A program made the translations under genes and the position numbers. 64,000 nt of DNA, from NCBI GenBank assembly GCA_002342365.1, contig DDPV01000029.1, forward strand, positions 38,174 to 102,173, written 5' to 3'. The DNA comes from Burkholderiales bacterium UBA2459 (GTDB taxonomy: Bacteria > Pseudomonadota > Gammaproteobacteria > Burkholderiales > Burkholderiaceae_E). The notes under the pieces are model-generated. The model did no database searches and was not told the origin of the DNA. It saw nothing but the letters and a program-made list of their open reading frames with translations. This document shows, piece after piece, positions 1-8,772 of the stretch; the stretch's first letter is position 1, and each line of letters opens with the position of its first letter.

Positions 1-1049
1 CCCGCATCGGCAGCGCCATTCCCCTTCCCTGAAGCAAGCGGCCGACCCCGAATCTGGCTTAATTCCAGGCTGCTGCGTTCTTCGATGGTGACCTGCATAC
101 CGCTTGGACAGTTCATATCGATACTTGACTCAGGGCAGGCAACCCAAAAGGGAACCCCGTGGGCTTTGGCTGAGAGCGCTTTCAAATAAGTCCCGATTTT
201 ATTGACCACATCGCCATTGGCGCAAACGCGATCGCATCCCACAATCACCGCATCGACCCAACCTTTCATCATCAAAAGACCGCCTGCATTATCGGCGATC
301 ACGGTATGGGGGATACCCGCGTCGGCAAGTTCATAGGCGGTCAGGCTTGCCCCCTGGTTACGGGGACGGGTTTCGTCAACCCAGACATGCAAGGCAAACC
401 CTTGCGCATGGAGCTGGTAAATCGCTGCCGTGGCGGTACCCCAATCCACTGTGGCAAGCGATCCGGCATTGCAGTGGGTGAGAATCTGAAAGGGTTTTGA
501 GGCGTCGCGCCCCGCCGCGTGCTCAAGCAAAACCTTTTGGGTCTGGATTCCGATTGCCGCATTGCAGACCCGGTCTTCCTCAACGATGGCGATTGCCCGC
601 TGCCAGGCTCGATCGGCCAGCAAGCGGCTGCCCTGCTGATGCAGTTCGCTTGCGGCAACTTCTACAGCGCGAATCACCTGATTGACCGCCCAGGCTAAAT
701 TCACGGCCGTGGGGCGGCTTGCAAGAAGGGCTTTGGCGAGCGCATCGAGCCAACCCGCTTCACGATAGCCTTGAGGGTATTTGGCAAGCGCCTCCCTGAC
801 TGCCATGGCCATGCCAAGGGCAGCGACTGCGCCAATCAATGGGGCACCTCGTACTTGCATCCGGGCAATTGCGCAGGCGCAGTCTTCACTGCTCGACAGG
901 CAGATTGCTTCCCGCTCAAAGGGGAGCAGCGTTTGGTCCCAGGTAAAAACCTGCCCTTGCTCGATCCATAGCGAGGGGCGTAAAGCCCTGGAGGTGGTTG
1001 GCACAGGCGTCATTGAGGGCTTGCTACTTAAGATTGCAGAGGATCTCAT
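1..1049 (-). CDS. mtnA: S-methyl-5-thioribose-1-phosphate isomerase (partial, 3' end beyond window)
   Basis: Isomerises 5-methylthioribose-1-phosphate to methylthioribulose-1-phosphate in the cytosolic methionine salvage pathway. The reading frame is open from ATG at 1049 to the left edge, about 349 codons, so only the C-terminal end is missing. Family hallmarks seen: MQVRGAPLIG (about 64-73), THCNAG with the catalytic Cys193, DETRPRNQGA (about 225-234) and GCDRV with the catalytic Asp273, followed by ANGDVVNKIGT. The family usually has GADR, so Ala to Cys next to the catalytic Asp is a small oddity. The start lies 3 nt after the hslR stop, which suggests translational coupling. Met13 is an alternative start. 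The identification is firm. Confidence 0.93.
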   Translation of the reverse strand, partial: MRSSAILSSKPSMTPVPTTSRALRPSLWIEQGQVFTWDQTLLPFEREAICLSSSEDCACAIARMQVRGAPLIGAVAALGMAMAVREALAKYPQGYREAGWLDALAKALLASRPTAVNLAWAVNQVIRAVEVAASELHQQGSRLLADRAWQRAIAIVEEDRVCNAAIGIQTQKVLLEHAAGRDASKPFQILTHCNAGSLATVDWGTATAAIYQLHAQGFALHVWVDETRPRNQGASLTAYELADAGIPHTVIADNAGGLLMMKGWVDAVIVGCDRVCANGDVVNKIGTYLKALSAKAHGVPFWVACPESSIDMNCPSGMQVTIEERSSLELSQIRGRPLASGKGNGAADA

Positions 1050-1052
1050 GTT

Positions 1053-1475
1053 TCACCGGTTACTTGACCCCATGACCCGGCCGTTGTCCCAGACTTCGTT
1101 GTCCATTTCGCGAAGCCGATCAAGCGCGCGGCGTTGTTGCTTGGTGGGCCTGCCTTGCTCAATCGTGAGCGCCGGTTCGGGGAAGAGTTTTCGGCGTTCT
1201 CTGGCCAGGGCATTGGCCGCTTTCGAGGCTTCGGTTTCACGGTAAAGCGCTTGCGCTTCAGGAGCCGGACCCCGGCGCTCTGAAAGGCCAAGCACTTCAA
1301 TATCACGCAAGCAATCGCCTTGACTGAGCTGCAGGCGATCGCCTGCTTTGAGCATTCGGGCGGGCTTGACAGGCTCCCGATCAAGCCTCACGCGCCCCTT
1401 TTCAATTGCTTCCTGGGCAAGCGATCGCGTCTTGAAGAACCGGGCTGCCCAAAGCCATTTATCAATGCGCGTCAT
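1053..1475 (-). CDS. hslR: Hsp15-like S4-domain RNA-binding protein
   Basis: A 140-residue protein that opens with the typical S4 RNA-binding fold: RIDKWLWAARFFKTRS at about 3-18 and KGRVRLD at about 26-32. The C-terminal half is basic (KAANALARERRKLF, then RPTKQQRRALDRLR). This is the layout of Hsp15, which in E. coli binds free 50S subunits carrying a stalled nascent chain and helps recycle them. The ATG at 1475 fits the family N-terminus. It is followed at once by mtnA on the same strand, an odd functional pairing that probably reflects a compact transcription unit. No heat-shock promoter was recognised upstream. Confidence 0.9.
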   Translation of the reverse strand: MTRIDKWLWAARFFKTRSLAQEAIEKGRVRLDREPVKPARMLKAGDRLQLSQGDCLRDIEVLGLSERRGPAPEAQALYRETEASKAANALARERRKLFPEPALTIEQGRPTKQQRRALDRLREMDNEVWDNGRVMGSSNR

Positions 1476-1569
1476 CGCCAGTCTTTCATCATACGGATAC
1501 CATCAAGCCACCGCTTAGCGGCGGAGAAACCTGACCGAGCCTTCCACAAGCATGAGGAGTGCAGTGCCA

Positions 1570-2064
1570 ATGTCCCAAGCCACAGTCCCCGTCTTCAAGA
1601 CACGCTTTTTTGAAGACTACCGTATTGGCGAAGTCGCTGAATTTGGTGACTACGAAATCACCAGCCTGGAAATCATCGAATTTGCCAAACGCTACGACCC
1701 TCAGCTTTTTCATACCGATCCAGAAGCTGCTAAACAATCATCATTCGGCGGTTTGGTGGCAAGCGGATGGATGAGTGCATCGGTGCTGATGCGAATGCTC
1801 GTGGACCATTACATCTCGCCTGTGGCCTCGATGGGCTCGCCCGGTGTTGATGCATTGCGTTGGCTCAAACCCGTCAAGCCAGGCGATCGATTGCGTGCCA
1901 GGGTGGAGGTTGTGGGTAAGCGGCGCTCGCAATCCAAACCGGATCGAGGCTTGATTCACTTCGTACAACAAGGACTCAATCAACACGGAGAGCTTGTCAT
2001 TGCTTTCAACGGCATGGGAATGTACCGATGCCGTTCAACCGAACCCGGGCCCGATGGCCATTGA
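1570..2064 (+). CDS. MaoC-like (hot-dog fold) dehydratase family protein
   Basis: A protein of about 164 residues of the MaoC/(R)-specific enoyl-CoA hydratase type. The signature is in the first third: FFEDYRIGE, then FAKRYDPQLFHTDPEAA with the Asp-x4-His arrangement of the hydratase motif, then FGGLVASGW. Members hydrate 2-enoyl-CoA esters or act on related acyl thioesters, and the real substrate cannot be read here. The ATG at 1570 is preferred because AGGAG at 1555-1559 sits 10 nt upstream. The in-frame ATG at 1552 would add six residues and overlaps that ribosome-binding site. The gene is divergent from hslR and convergent with the next minus-strand gene. Confidence 0.85.
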   Translation: MSQATVPVFKTRFFEDYRIGEVAEFGDYEITSLEIIEFAKRYDPQLFHTDPEAAKQSSFGGLVASGWMSASVLMRMLVDHYISPVASMGSPGVDALRWLKPVKPGDRLRARVEVVGKRRSQSKPDRGLIHFVQQGLNQHGELVIAFNGMGMYRCRSTEPGPDGH

Positions 2065-2090
2065 GCCTCGCTGCGCCACAGCCCGAGCCA

Positions 2091-2729
2091 TCAGCCGGCT
2101 TGGGTAAGGCGTTGCAAGACGGCATGCATGATGGCGCGCTCCAAAGCGCTGCCCTCCGGCACAGCCTTCATCCAGCCGCGCGCCTGAGCCTGATCAAGAA
2201 GCGCTCGGGTACGCAAGCGAATCATTTGCTGACTGACGGCCTTCATCGCTGAGGCTGAGGCTTGCGAGCCGCTTGCGCGTTCACGGGCAAGTTTGCGGCT
2301 TGCCCCGGCGATATGCCGAAACTGCCTTAAGTCCGATTGCAGCGCTTGCAAGGGTGCCTTGGCCTTTTGTGCCTGTTGGGCGATACGCTGAATCAATTCC
2401 GACGCGCTGTCGCGACCGGTCATGCTGCCTTGGGCTTGTCCGGAGGCGCTTTGCCATAAACCGAGCAATAGACCGGCCTCCGTGTTGGGCGCATCGCGGA
2501 GTGTTTTCAGACCCAACTCGGCGCCCTGGATTTGGGTATCGAGCGCTTGTTCGGCAGCACGTAGCTTGTCTGCAGCCGCGTCGACTTCTTCAAGCAGTTG
2601 TTCGAGTCTTTCGATCGTGTTGGACAAACTTTGGTCGAGCGCACTTTGCACGGGTTGACAAAGCGCTTGAATCAGCTTTTGCAGGGTGACCGGATTGGCC
2701 ACAGGGAGCAGGGATTCCAGGCTGACCAT
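2091..2729 (-). CDS. hypothetical protein, helical / predicted coiled coil, downstream of uvrA
   Basis: A 212-residue protein I do not recognise. It is rich in Ala, Gln, Leu and Arg and has almost no aromatic residues. Long stretches look like amphipathic helix (for example IERLEQLLEEVDAAADKLR at about 39-57), so a coiled-coil or helical-bundle protein is likely. There is no signal peptide, membrane segment, cysteine cluster or nucleotide-binding motif. It starts at ATG 2729, 45 nt after the uvrA stop on the same strand, so it may be co-transcribed with uvrA. The low-complexity composition makes a spurious frame conceivable, but the opposite strand carries no credible gene here. Confidence 0.6.
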   Translation of the reverse strand: MVSLESLLPVANPVTLQKLIQALCQPVQSALDQSLSNTIERLEQLLEEVDAAADKLRAAEQALDTQIQGAELGLKTLRDAPNTEAGLLLGLWQSASGQAQGSMTGRDSASELIQRIAQQAQKAKAPLQALQSDLRQFRHIAGASRKLARERASGSQASASAMKAVSQQMIRLRTRALLDQAQARGWMKAVPEGSALERAIMHAVLQRLTQAG

Positions 2730-2774
2730 GCTGACTGGGCTCAGGTCCGATGGCTGTCTTGGAGGCTCATCGAT

Positions 2775-5585
2775 TCAACAAACTCCGATGTTGTGCTTGC
2801 TCAAAACCTTGGCCAAATAGCGGCCGGTATGGCTTTGCGCTTGATCGGCAAGCTCCTCCGGTGTGCCGCAAGCCACAAGCTGACCGCCTGCCTCGCCGCC
2901 CTCTGGACCGAGGTCGATGACCCAGTCCGCAACCTTGATCACGTCCAGATTATGCTCGATCACGACCACCGTGTTGCCATGATCGCGCAGCTGACTGATC
3001 ACTTTCAGAAGCAGATCGATATCGTGGAAATGCAGTCCGGTGGTCGGCTCATCGAGAATGTAAAGGGTTTTACCGGTATCGCGTTTGGAAAGCTCTTGTG
3101 AGAGTTTTACCCGCTGCGCCTCGCCGCCTGACAAGGTAGTAGCGCTTTGTCCGAGCCGTACATAGGCCAGGCCCACATCGATGAGGGTTTGCAAGCGGCG
3201 CTCGATACCTGGTACCGCCTGAAAAAAGGCATGCGCCTGCGCCACGGTCATTTGCAAGACCTGCGCGATATTCATACCTTTGTAGCGCACTTCAAGGGTT
3301 TCGCGGTTGTATCGCTTGCCTTCGCAGACTTCACAGGGCACGTAAACATCGGGCAGAAAGTGCATTTCAACCTTGAGAACGCCATCGCCTTCGCAGGCAT
3401 CGCATCGGCCCCCGCGCACGTTGAAGGAAAATCGTCCGGGACCGTATCCGCGCTCGCGCGCAAGCGCTGTTTCGGCAAACAAATCGCGAATCGGTGTAAA
3501 CAGGCCGGTGTAGGTTGCGGGGTTGGACCGCGGTGTGCGTCCAATCGGACTCTGGTCAACCGCAATCACCTTGTCGATCGCATCAAGCCCATCGATCGCC
3601 CGATGCGCTGCCGGCTCGGGTCCGGCGTGGTGCAGTTTGCGCGCCACTGCGGCATACAAGGTGTCGTTGACCAGGGTTGATTTGCCTGAACCCGACACGC
3701 CGGTGACGCAAACCAGCAGCCCTAGCGGAATCTCAACATCGATGTGCTTGAGGTTGTTGCCAGAGGCTCCCAGGACCCGCAGCTTTGCTTCCGAGGGTTT
3801 GCGACGTTGCTCGGGCAGGGCAATGACCCGCCGCCCGCTAAGGTACTGGCCGGTCAACGAATCGGGATGCTCGCAGATGTCCCTTGGGCTGCCCTGGGCA
3901 ATCACCATCCCGCCATGTTCTCCGGCTCCGGGGCCCATATCGATGACATGATCGGCACTGAGAATCGCGTCCTCATCATGCTCGACCACCATGACGGTGT
4001 TGCCAAGGCCACGCAAATGCTTAAGGCTCGCAATCAGGCGGTCATTGTCGCGCTGATGTAAGCCGATCGATGGCTCATCGAGCACATACATCACGCCGGT
4101 GAGTCCGGAGCCGATTTGCGAGGCGAGGCGGATGCGTTGCGACTCGCCGCCCGAGAGCGTTTCAGCCGAACGATCAAGGCTGAGGTATTGCAAACCCACG
4201 TTGTTCAAAAAGCGCAGACGGGTTGCGATTTCGCGCAGGATTCGCGATCCGATTTGCGCTTTGGCCCCGGGTAACTGGACCGATTCGGCCCAGGCCGAGG
4301 CCTGTTGCAAGGTCCATGAGGAGATCTCCCAGATCCCATGATCAGCATGTCGCGGCCCCACCCGCACATGCCGCGCTTCCGCGCGCAACCTTGTGCCTGC
4401 GCAAGCCTGACATCCCCGGCTTGCCCGCAGTTTGGCAAGCTCCTCGCGCACCGCAGAGGCGTCGGTTTGCTTCCAGCGTCGCTCAAGACTCGGGAGCACG
4501 CCTTCAAACCCGCCATGACCCTGCAGCACCGCTTGTTGCAGCGGCGCCTTGAGTTTCTCCCAGGGTTCATCCAGGCTAAAGCGAAGTTCCTGCGCAAGGC
4601 TTTGCAAGGCCTTGAAGGCTGTGGCGTTACGCCGGTCCCAACCGGCAATGGCACCCGATGCGAGGCTCAAGTTGGGAAACTGCACCACCCGGCTCGGGTC
4701 GAAAAAGCCCTCGATGCCCAAGCCGTCGCAACTCGGACAGGCTCCGGCTGGGTTGTTGAAGGAAAATAGCCGGGGTTCGAGTTGCTTTAAGGCATGTCCG
4801 CATTGGGGGCAGGCAAAGCGATTGGAAAAAAGGCTTCCCTCTTCTTGCGGTGATTCCATGGGTACCAGCAAAGCCCTTCCGTCAGCGTGCAAGAGGGCGG
4901 TTTCGAGCGATTGCGAAAGTCGCGCGCTGGCGTCGGCTGTGATTTTGAGCCGGTCAACAACAATATCGATAGCATGGCGTTGATTGCGTGCCAGCACCGG
5001 CGCCTGATCGAGGTCGTGGATGTAGGCTTTGCCCTGCTCGCTGCGCACGCGCACGCGCACAAAGCCTTTGGTGCGTAAATCCTCAAAAAGCGCTTGATGC
5101 TCACCTTTGCGTTCGATCACCTGGGGCGCAAGCACCAGCATGCGTTGCCCTTGGTACTGGGCGAGCAGGCTGTCGACCATTTGAGCGACCGTCTGGGCTT
5201 CAAGCACCTGATCCGGGTGAAAGGGGCAGTAAGGTGTGCCCGCTCGTGCAAACAGCAAGCGCAGGTAGTCGTGAATCTCGGTCACGGTGCCGACGGTCGA
5301 TCGCGGGTTGTGGCTTGAGGCTTTCTGTTCGATGGCAATCGCGGGTGAAAGACCCTCAATCGCGTCCACCTCGGGTTTTTCCATCAACTGCAAGAACTGG
5401 CGCGCATAGGTTGAGAGCGACTCGACATAGCGTCGCTGACCTTCAGCGTATAAGGTGTCAAAGGCCAGCGAACTTTTGCCCGAACCTGACAGTCCGGTGA
5501 TCACCACCAGGGCATCGCGGGGGATTTCGAGGCTGATGTTGCGCAGATTATGGGTGCGAGCGCCGCGTATGCTGATGCTGTTCAT
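2775..5585 (-). CDS. uvrA: UvrABC excinuclease subunit A
   Basis: ATP-dependent damage-recognition subunit of nucleotide excision repair; loads UvrB on DNA in the cytosol. At 936 residues it is full length. Seen in order: Walker A of the first ABC half (GLSGSGKSS, about 31-39), a zinc module with CPQC...CPSCDG near 260-290 beside LEPRLFSFN, the ABC signature [12 protein letters not shown] with [12 protein letters not shown], the second Walker [16 protein letters not shown], the second zinc finger [19 protein letters not shown]...[10 protein letters not shown], and the second signature [12 protein letters not shown] with LDEPTTGLH. It is divergent from the MFS gene across 55 bp. I could not find a CTGT-N8-ACAG LexA box there. 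Confidence 0.98.
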   Translation of the reverse strand: MNSISIRGARTHNLRNISLEIPRDALVVITGLSGSGKSSLAFDTLYAEGQRRYVESLSTYARQFLQLMEKPEVDAIEGLSPAIAIEQKASSHNPRSTVGTVTEIHDYLRLLFARAGTPYCPFHPDQVLEAQTVAQMVDSLLAQYQGQRMLVLAPQVIERKGEHQALFEDLRTKGFVRVRVRSEQGKAYIHDLDQAPVLARNQRHAIDIVVDRLKITADASARLSQSLETALLHADGRALLVPMESPQEEGSLFSNRFACPQCGHALKQLEPRLFSFNNPAGACPSCDGLGIEGFFDPSRVVQFPNLSLASGAIAGWDRRNATAFKALQSLAQELRFSLDEPWEKLKAPLQQAVLQGHGGFEGVLPSLERRWKQTDASAVREELAKLRASRGCQACAGTRLRAEARHVRVGPRHADHGIWEISSWTLQQASAWAESVQLPGAKAQIGSRILREIATRLRFLNNVGLQYLSLDRSAETLSGGESQRIRLASQIGSGLTGVMYVLDEPSIGLHQRDNDRLIASLKHLRGLGNTVMVVEHDEDAILSADHVIDMGPGAGEHGGMVIAQGSPRDICEHPDSLTGQYLSGRRVIALPEQRRKPSEAKLRVLGASGNNLKHIDVEIPLGLLVCVTGVSGSGKSTLVNDTLYAAVARKLHHAGPEPAAHRAIDGLDAIDKVIAVDQSPIGRTPRSNPATYTGLFTPIRDLFAETALARERGYGPGRFSFNVRGGRCDACEGDGVLKVEMHFLPDVYVPCEVCEGKRYNRETLEVRYKGMNIAQVLQMTVAQAHAFFQAVPGIERRLQTLIDVGLAYVRLGQSATTLSGGEAQRVKLSQELSKRDTGKTLYILDEPTTGLHFHDIDLLLKVISQLRDHGNTVVVIEHNLDVIKVADWVIDLGPEGGEAGGQLVACGTPEELADQAQSHTGRYLAKVLSKHNIGVC

Positions 5586-5607
5586 GGACCGTGTGCTGAG
5601 TGCAATC

Positions 5608-5620
5608 GGCTAATATAGCC
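5608..5620. promoter_or_regulatory. 13-bp palindrome between uvrA and the divergent MFS gene
   Basis: GGCTAATATAGCC is symmetric: arms GGCTA and TAGCC around ATA. It lies in the only spacer between the divergent starts at 5585 and 5641. The centre contains TAATAT on one strand and TATATT on the other, so it could hold overlapping -10 elements for both directions or an operator. No good -35 hexamer is seen at 17 bp on either side. Confidence 0.35.
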
Positions 5621-5640
5621 CGAGCCGTATCCTAGGAGCT

Positions 5641-6912
5641 ATGGATCACCTCAAGGAACCCATGACGCCGCTTGAGCGTCGGGTCAGTCTCACACTGGCA
5701 AATGTCTTTGCGCTACGCATGCTGGGATTTTTCATCGTGCTGCCGGTGCTTGCCGAGTACGCTCGAACACTGCCCGGCGGTGAGCAAGGCTTGCTTGTCG
5801 GCATGGTGATGGGTGCCGCCGGATTGGCGCAGGCCTGTTTGCAAATTCCGATGGGTTGGGCCTCGGACCGTTTTGGCCGCAGGCTCGTGATTGCGATTGG
5901 CTTTGGCTGCGTCATAGTCGGCGCCCTGATCTGTGCACAGGCTGCAGATCTTTACAGCATGATCGCCGGCCGGCTGCTCCAGGGCTGCGGAGCGGTGTCG
6001 GCGGCGATTTCGGCGCTGGTTTCTGACCATACGCGCGAGAGCCAGCGCACCAAGGCGATGGCGATGATCGGGATTTCAATCGGATTGTCCTTTATGGTTT
6101 CGCTCGGTCTGGCGCCCTGGCTCTACGCGCAAGGCGGTATGGCAGGCATCTTCTGGCTCACCGCAGTGCTTGCGGTGCTAGCGGTGGCGATGGTGATGAG
6201 CGTGCCCGCCGCAGCGCGTCGTGACAATCGCTCAACCGTGCACGACAACCCCGCTCTTGGCAACGGCGTCGGCGTGCCGCCGCAGCCGGCACTTTGGACG
6301 GCGTTAAAGCTGGTGCTAAGCCACCCAAAGCTTTGGCGTCTTGACTTGGGTATTTTTGTGCTCAATGCGGTACAGATGGCAATGTTTGTGGTGGTTCCCG
6401 GGTTTCTGGTCCGCAGCGCAGCGCTCGCTTTATCCGAGCATTGGCGGCTTTATCTGCCGGTGGTCTTTCTTTCCTTTTTGATTGCCATGCCCATGCTCAA
6501 ACGCAGCGAGCAAAAATCGCAGTTGCATCAGCTCATGCGTGCCGCAATCGGCATGCTTCTTTTTGTACAGGCCGCGTGGCTTGTGCTGTGGATCATGCTT
6601 CCGCAAGAGCATGCACTTTTGTGGATCGCTGCAGCGCTCTTGCTTTTTTTCGTCGGCTTTAATGTGCTTGAGGCCAGCTTGCCCTCGCAGGTTTCAAAGC
6701 TTGCCGATCCCGCGCTTCGCGGCACGGCGCTTGGCGCATTCAACACCGCTCAATCGCTCGGACTTTTTGCAGGCGGTGCAATCGGTGGATGGCTAGCCGG
6801 CGTTGCAGCGCCGCAAACCGTGTTTGTCTTTTGTGCGATCCTGTTGTTTGTCTTGCTTGTGGTGGCAGGAAGGCAAGGTTTTTCAAGCCTTCCGCTACAC
6901 ACAGGGCCCTGA
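5641..6912 (+). CDS. MFS transporter (YajR-like)
   Basis: A 423-residue integral inner-membrane protein with about 12 predicted transmembrane segments. The major-facilitator motif A is clear in the loop after TM2 (GWASDRFGRRLV, about 77-88), and motif-like RLLQGCGAVSAA follows near 110-121. It resembles the drug/proton antiporter group that includes YajR. The substrate is unknown. AGGAG at 5634-5638 is only 2 nt from the ATG at 5641, while AAGGA at 5653-5657 sits 4 nt before a second in-frame ATG at 5662, so the protein may begin seven residues later. It sits between uvrA and ssb. Confidence 0.88.
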   Translation: MDHLKEPMTPLERRVSLTLANVFALRMLGFFIVLPVLAEYARTLPGGEQGLLVGMVMGAAGLAQACLQIPMGWASDRFGRRLVIAIGFGCVIVGALICAQAADLYSMIAGRLLQGCGAVSAAISALVSDHTRESQRTKAMAMIGISIGLSFMVSLGLAPWLYAQGGMAGIFWLTAVLAVLAVAMVMSVPAAARRDNRSTVHDNPALGNGVGVPPQPALWTALKLVLSHPKLWRLDLGIFVLNAVQMAMFVVVPGFLVRSAALALSEHWRLYLPVVFLSFLIAMPMLKRSEQKSQLHQLMRAAIGMLLFVQAAWLVLWIMLPQEHALLWIAAALLLFFVGFNVLEASLPSQVSKLADPALRGTALGAFNTAQSLGLFAGGAIGGWLAGVAAPQTVFVFCAILLFVLLVVAGRQGFSSLPLHTGP

Positions 6913-6971
6913 AGCATCGCTTGCTCCGATGATGTTTCGGGCTAACGCTGAACTTTTTTGGAGAATTGACT

Positions 6972-7463
6972 ATGGCATCCGTTAATAAAGTCATCCTGGT
7001 CGGGAATCTTGGCCGTGATCCTGAAACCCGTTATTCGCCCGATGGCGCTGCAATCACGAATGTCTCGATTGCAACCACATCGGCTTGGAAAGATAAAACC
7101 AGCGGCGAGCGCAAAGAAGAGACCGAATGGCATCGCGTGGTCTTTTACGGGCGACTCGCCGAAATAGCCGGTGAGTATTTGAAAAAAGGGCGATCGCTCT
7201 ATGTCGAAGGTCGTCTGAAAACGCGCAAATGGCAGGACAAAGAGGGTGTGGAGCGTTACACCACTGAAATCGTAGCCGACCAGATGCAAATGCTCGGCAA
7301 CCGCGACACGCCAGCGGGACTATCGGGCCCATCTGACGAGGGCTACGGTGCCTCGCAGACGGCGCAATCGTTCAGCGCCCCAGCTGCTTCAGGCTCCTCA
7401 GGCAACGCGCAGCGCAAGCCGGCAACCAGCCTGTCAGAGATTGACGACGACATTCCCTTCTGA
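6972..7463 (+). CDS. ssb: single-stranded DNA-binding protein
   Basis: A 163-residue SSB that protects and organises single-stranded DNA during replication, repair and recombination. The OB fold is at about 1-110 ([56 protein letters not shown]). A Gly/Ser/Ala-rich linker follows, then the acidic protein-interaction tip EIDDDIPF at the extreme C-terminus. The ATG at 6972 is chosen because GGAG at 6960-6963 lies 8 nt upstream; the in-frame TTG at 6966 would be too close to it. Placement beside uvrA is common in proteobacteria. Confidence 0.97.
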   Translation: MASVNKVILVGNLGRDPETRYSPDGAAITNVSIATTSAWKDKTSGERKEETEWHRVVFYGRLAEIAGEYLKKGRSLYVEGRLKTRKWQDKEGVERYTTEIVADQMQMLGNRDTPAGLSGPSDEGYGASQTAQSFSAPAASGSSGNAQRKPATSLSEIDDDIPF

Positions 7464-7471
7464 GCCCGGCT

Positions 7472-7503
7472 TGATGCAGGGGCAAGGGCATGTCCCTGCA
7501 TCA
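7472..7503 (+). terminator. hairpin downstream of ssb (terminator-like, no U tract)
   Basis: Perfect 10-bp inverted repeat TGATGCAGGG (7472-7481) and CCCTGCATCA (7494-7503) around a 12-nt loop, starting 8 nt after the ssb stop. No run of T follows, so intrinsic termination is uncertain. It may instead protect the ssb mRNA 3' end. A TATAAT at 7516-7521 just after it could be a -10 element for the next gene, but no matching -35 is evident. Confidence 0.5.
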
Positions 7504-7642
7504 TCATCGAGTTTGTATAATGATGGGTTGCGAAGAAGCTGCACTTCGGTTTTTTGTGGGTCTGGTTTGGCCACCATTTGAAAACCGTTTCACCGATTGT
7601 TTTCCCCATCTGAAAACGCTCCAAAAGACAAAGCCCACTGCT

Positions 7643-8083
7643 ATGCCTATTTATGCCTACAAGTGCGCTGACTGCGGCTTTGAGAAAGACGTCATCCAGA
7701 AGTTCTCCGATGCGCCGCTCAGCACCTGCCCTGCTTGTGGAGCGCAAGCCTTCTCCAAACAACTGACAGCTCCTGCTTTTCAATTGAAGGGATCGGGTTG
7801 GTACGTCACCGATTTTCGCGATGGCGGAAGGAAAAAAGCCCCCGATTCGCAGGCAAGCGAGGACAAGGGCGGTTCAGATGGCAAGACCGAAGATGCGGGC
7901 ACAACGGCCAAGCCCGAAGCGGCTGAGGCCAAGGCCGATCAGGGCGCAAATGGCGAGAAGTCCAAAACATCGAAGCCTGAATCGGCAACACAGCAAGCTT
8001 TGCCTGCGTCCGGTGCCGGAAAGTCCCCTGCGCCGGCCCCAAGCAGCGCATCGGCCTCTTCGTCAACCGCAGCGAGCAGCTGA
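7643..8083 (+). CDS. FmdB-type zinc-ribbon protein with low-complexity tail
   Basis: A 146-residue protein. The N-terminal FmdB/CxxC-CxxC module is canonical: MPIYAYKCADCGFEKDVIQ, then CPACG, giving two Cys pairs for one zinc. After GSGWYVTDF at about 54-62 the rest is a disordered Ala/Lys/Glu/Ser/Pro-rich tail. Family members are called regulatory proteins after FmdB of methylotrophs, but no general function is proven. The ATG at 7643 is chosen because the zinc ribbon starts at residue 2; the longer upstream frame is non-conserved in character. It is followed by the DUF502 gene. Confidence 0.85.
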   Translation: MPIYAYKCADCGFEKDVIQKFSDAPLSTCPACGAQAFSKQLTAPAFQLKGSGWYVTDFRDGGRKKAPDSQASEDKGGSDGKTEDAGTTAKPEAAEAKADQGANGEKSKTSKPESATQQALPASGAGKSPAPAPSSASASSSTAASS

Positions 8084-8129
8084 GGTTGGCGACTAGCGCC
8101 GGCTGAAGGCTTCAAACAAAGGGCGGGCC

Positions 8130-8756
8130 ATGTTCAAGAAATACTTTATCGCCGGACTTCTGGTTTGGTTGCCGCTGATCATTACGATTTGGATCATCGA
8201 GCTGGTTGTCGACACGCTCGATCGGACCATCGTTCTGTTGCCGCCGCAACTTCAGCCGCAGGGTTTGTTCGGGTTCTCGATTTACGGCGCGGGCGCGGTC
8301 TTCGCTTTGGTCATCATTCTGGTAACCGGGGTTTTTGCAGCCAACTTCCTTGGCGCGCGGATCGTGCGTGTCTGGGAGTCCTTGCTCAACCGCATTCCGG
8401 TGGTGCGCTCGATTTATTCGGCTGTCAAGCAAGTCAGTGACACGGTTTTTTCAGATAGCGGACAAGCGTTTCGCAAGGCTTTGTTGGTCCAGTACCCGAG
8501 GGCTGGGGTGTGGACAATTGCCTTTCAAACCGGCCGGCCTTCGGCGGAACTCGAGTCCCATCTCCACGACAATATGGTCTCGGTTTATGTGCCGACCACA
8601 CCCAATCCCACCTCCGGGTTTTTTCTGGTCATGGACCGCAAAGAGGTGATTGAGCTTGATATGAATGTTGATGAGGCCCTCAAGTACGTGGTTTCGATGG
8701 GTGTGGTGCCGCCCTCAAACTGGCAGACTCCCGAAGCTGCGTCAAAGGCCAACTGA
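8130..8756 (+). CDS. DUF502 family membrane protein
   Basis: A 208-residue protein with two hydrophobic membrane segments (about 5-28 and 50-73). Next comes the conserved block [20 protein letters not shown] (about 91-110), then [13 protein letters not shown] and [17 protein letters not shown]. This matches the DUF502 family of predicted inner-membrane proteins, whose biochemical role is unknown. ATG 8130 follows a purine-rich AAAGGGCGGG. It lies directly upstream of aspS with a 16-nt gap, as in other betaproteobacteria. Confidence 0.88.
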   Translation: MFKKYFIAGLLVWLPLIITIWIIELVVDTLDRTIVLLPPQLQPQGLFGFSIYGAGAVFALVIILVTGVFAANFLGARIVRVWESLLNRIPVVRSIYSAVKQVSDTVFSDSGQAFRKALLVQYPRAGVWTIAFQTGRPSAELESHLHDNMVSVYVPTTPNPTSGFFLVMDRKEVIELDMNVDEALKYVVSMGVVPPSNWQTPEAASKAN

Positions 8757-8772
8757 AGTTAGGACGACTTGT

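Noticed and set aside
7516..7521. TATAAT as a firm promoter for the FmdB-type gene
   Set aside because: No -35 hexamer is found at 15-19 bp upstream, so it is mentioned only with the hairpin entry.
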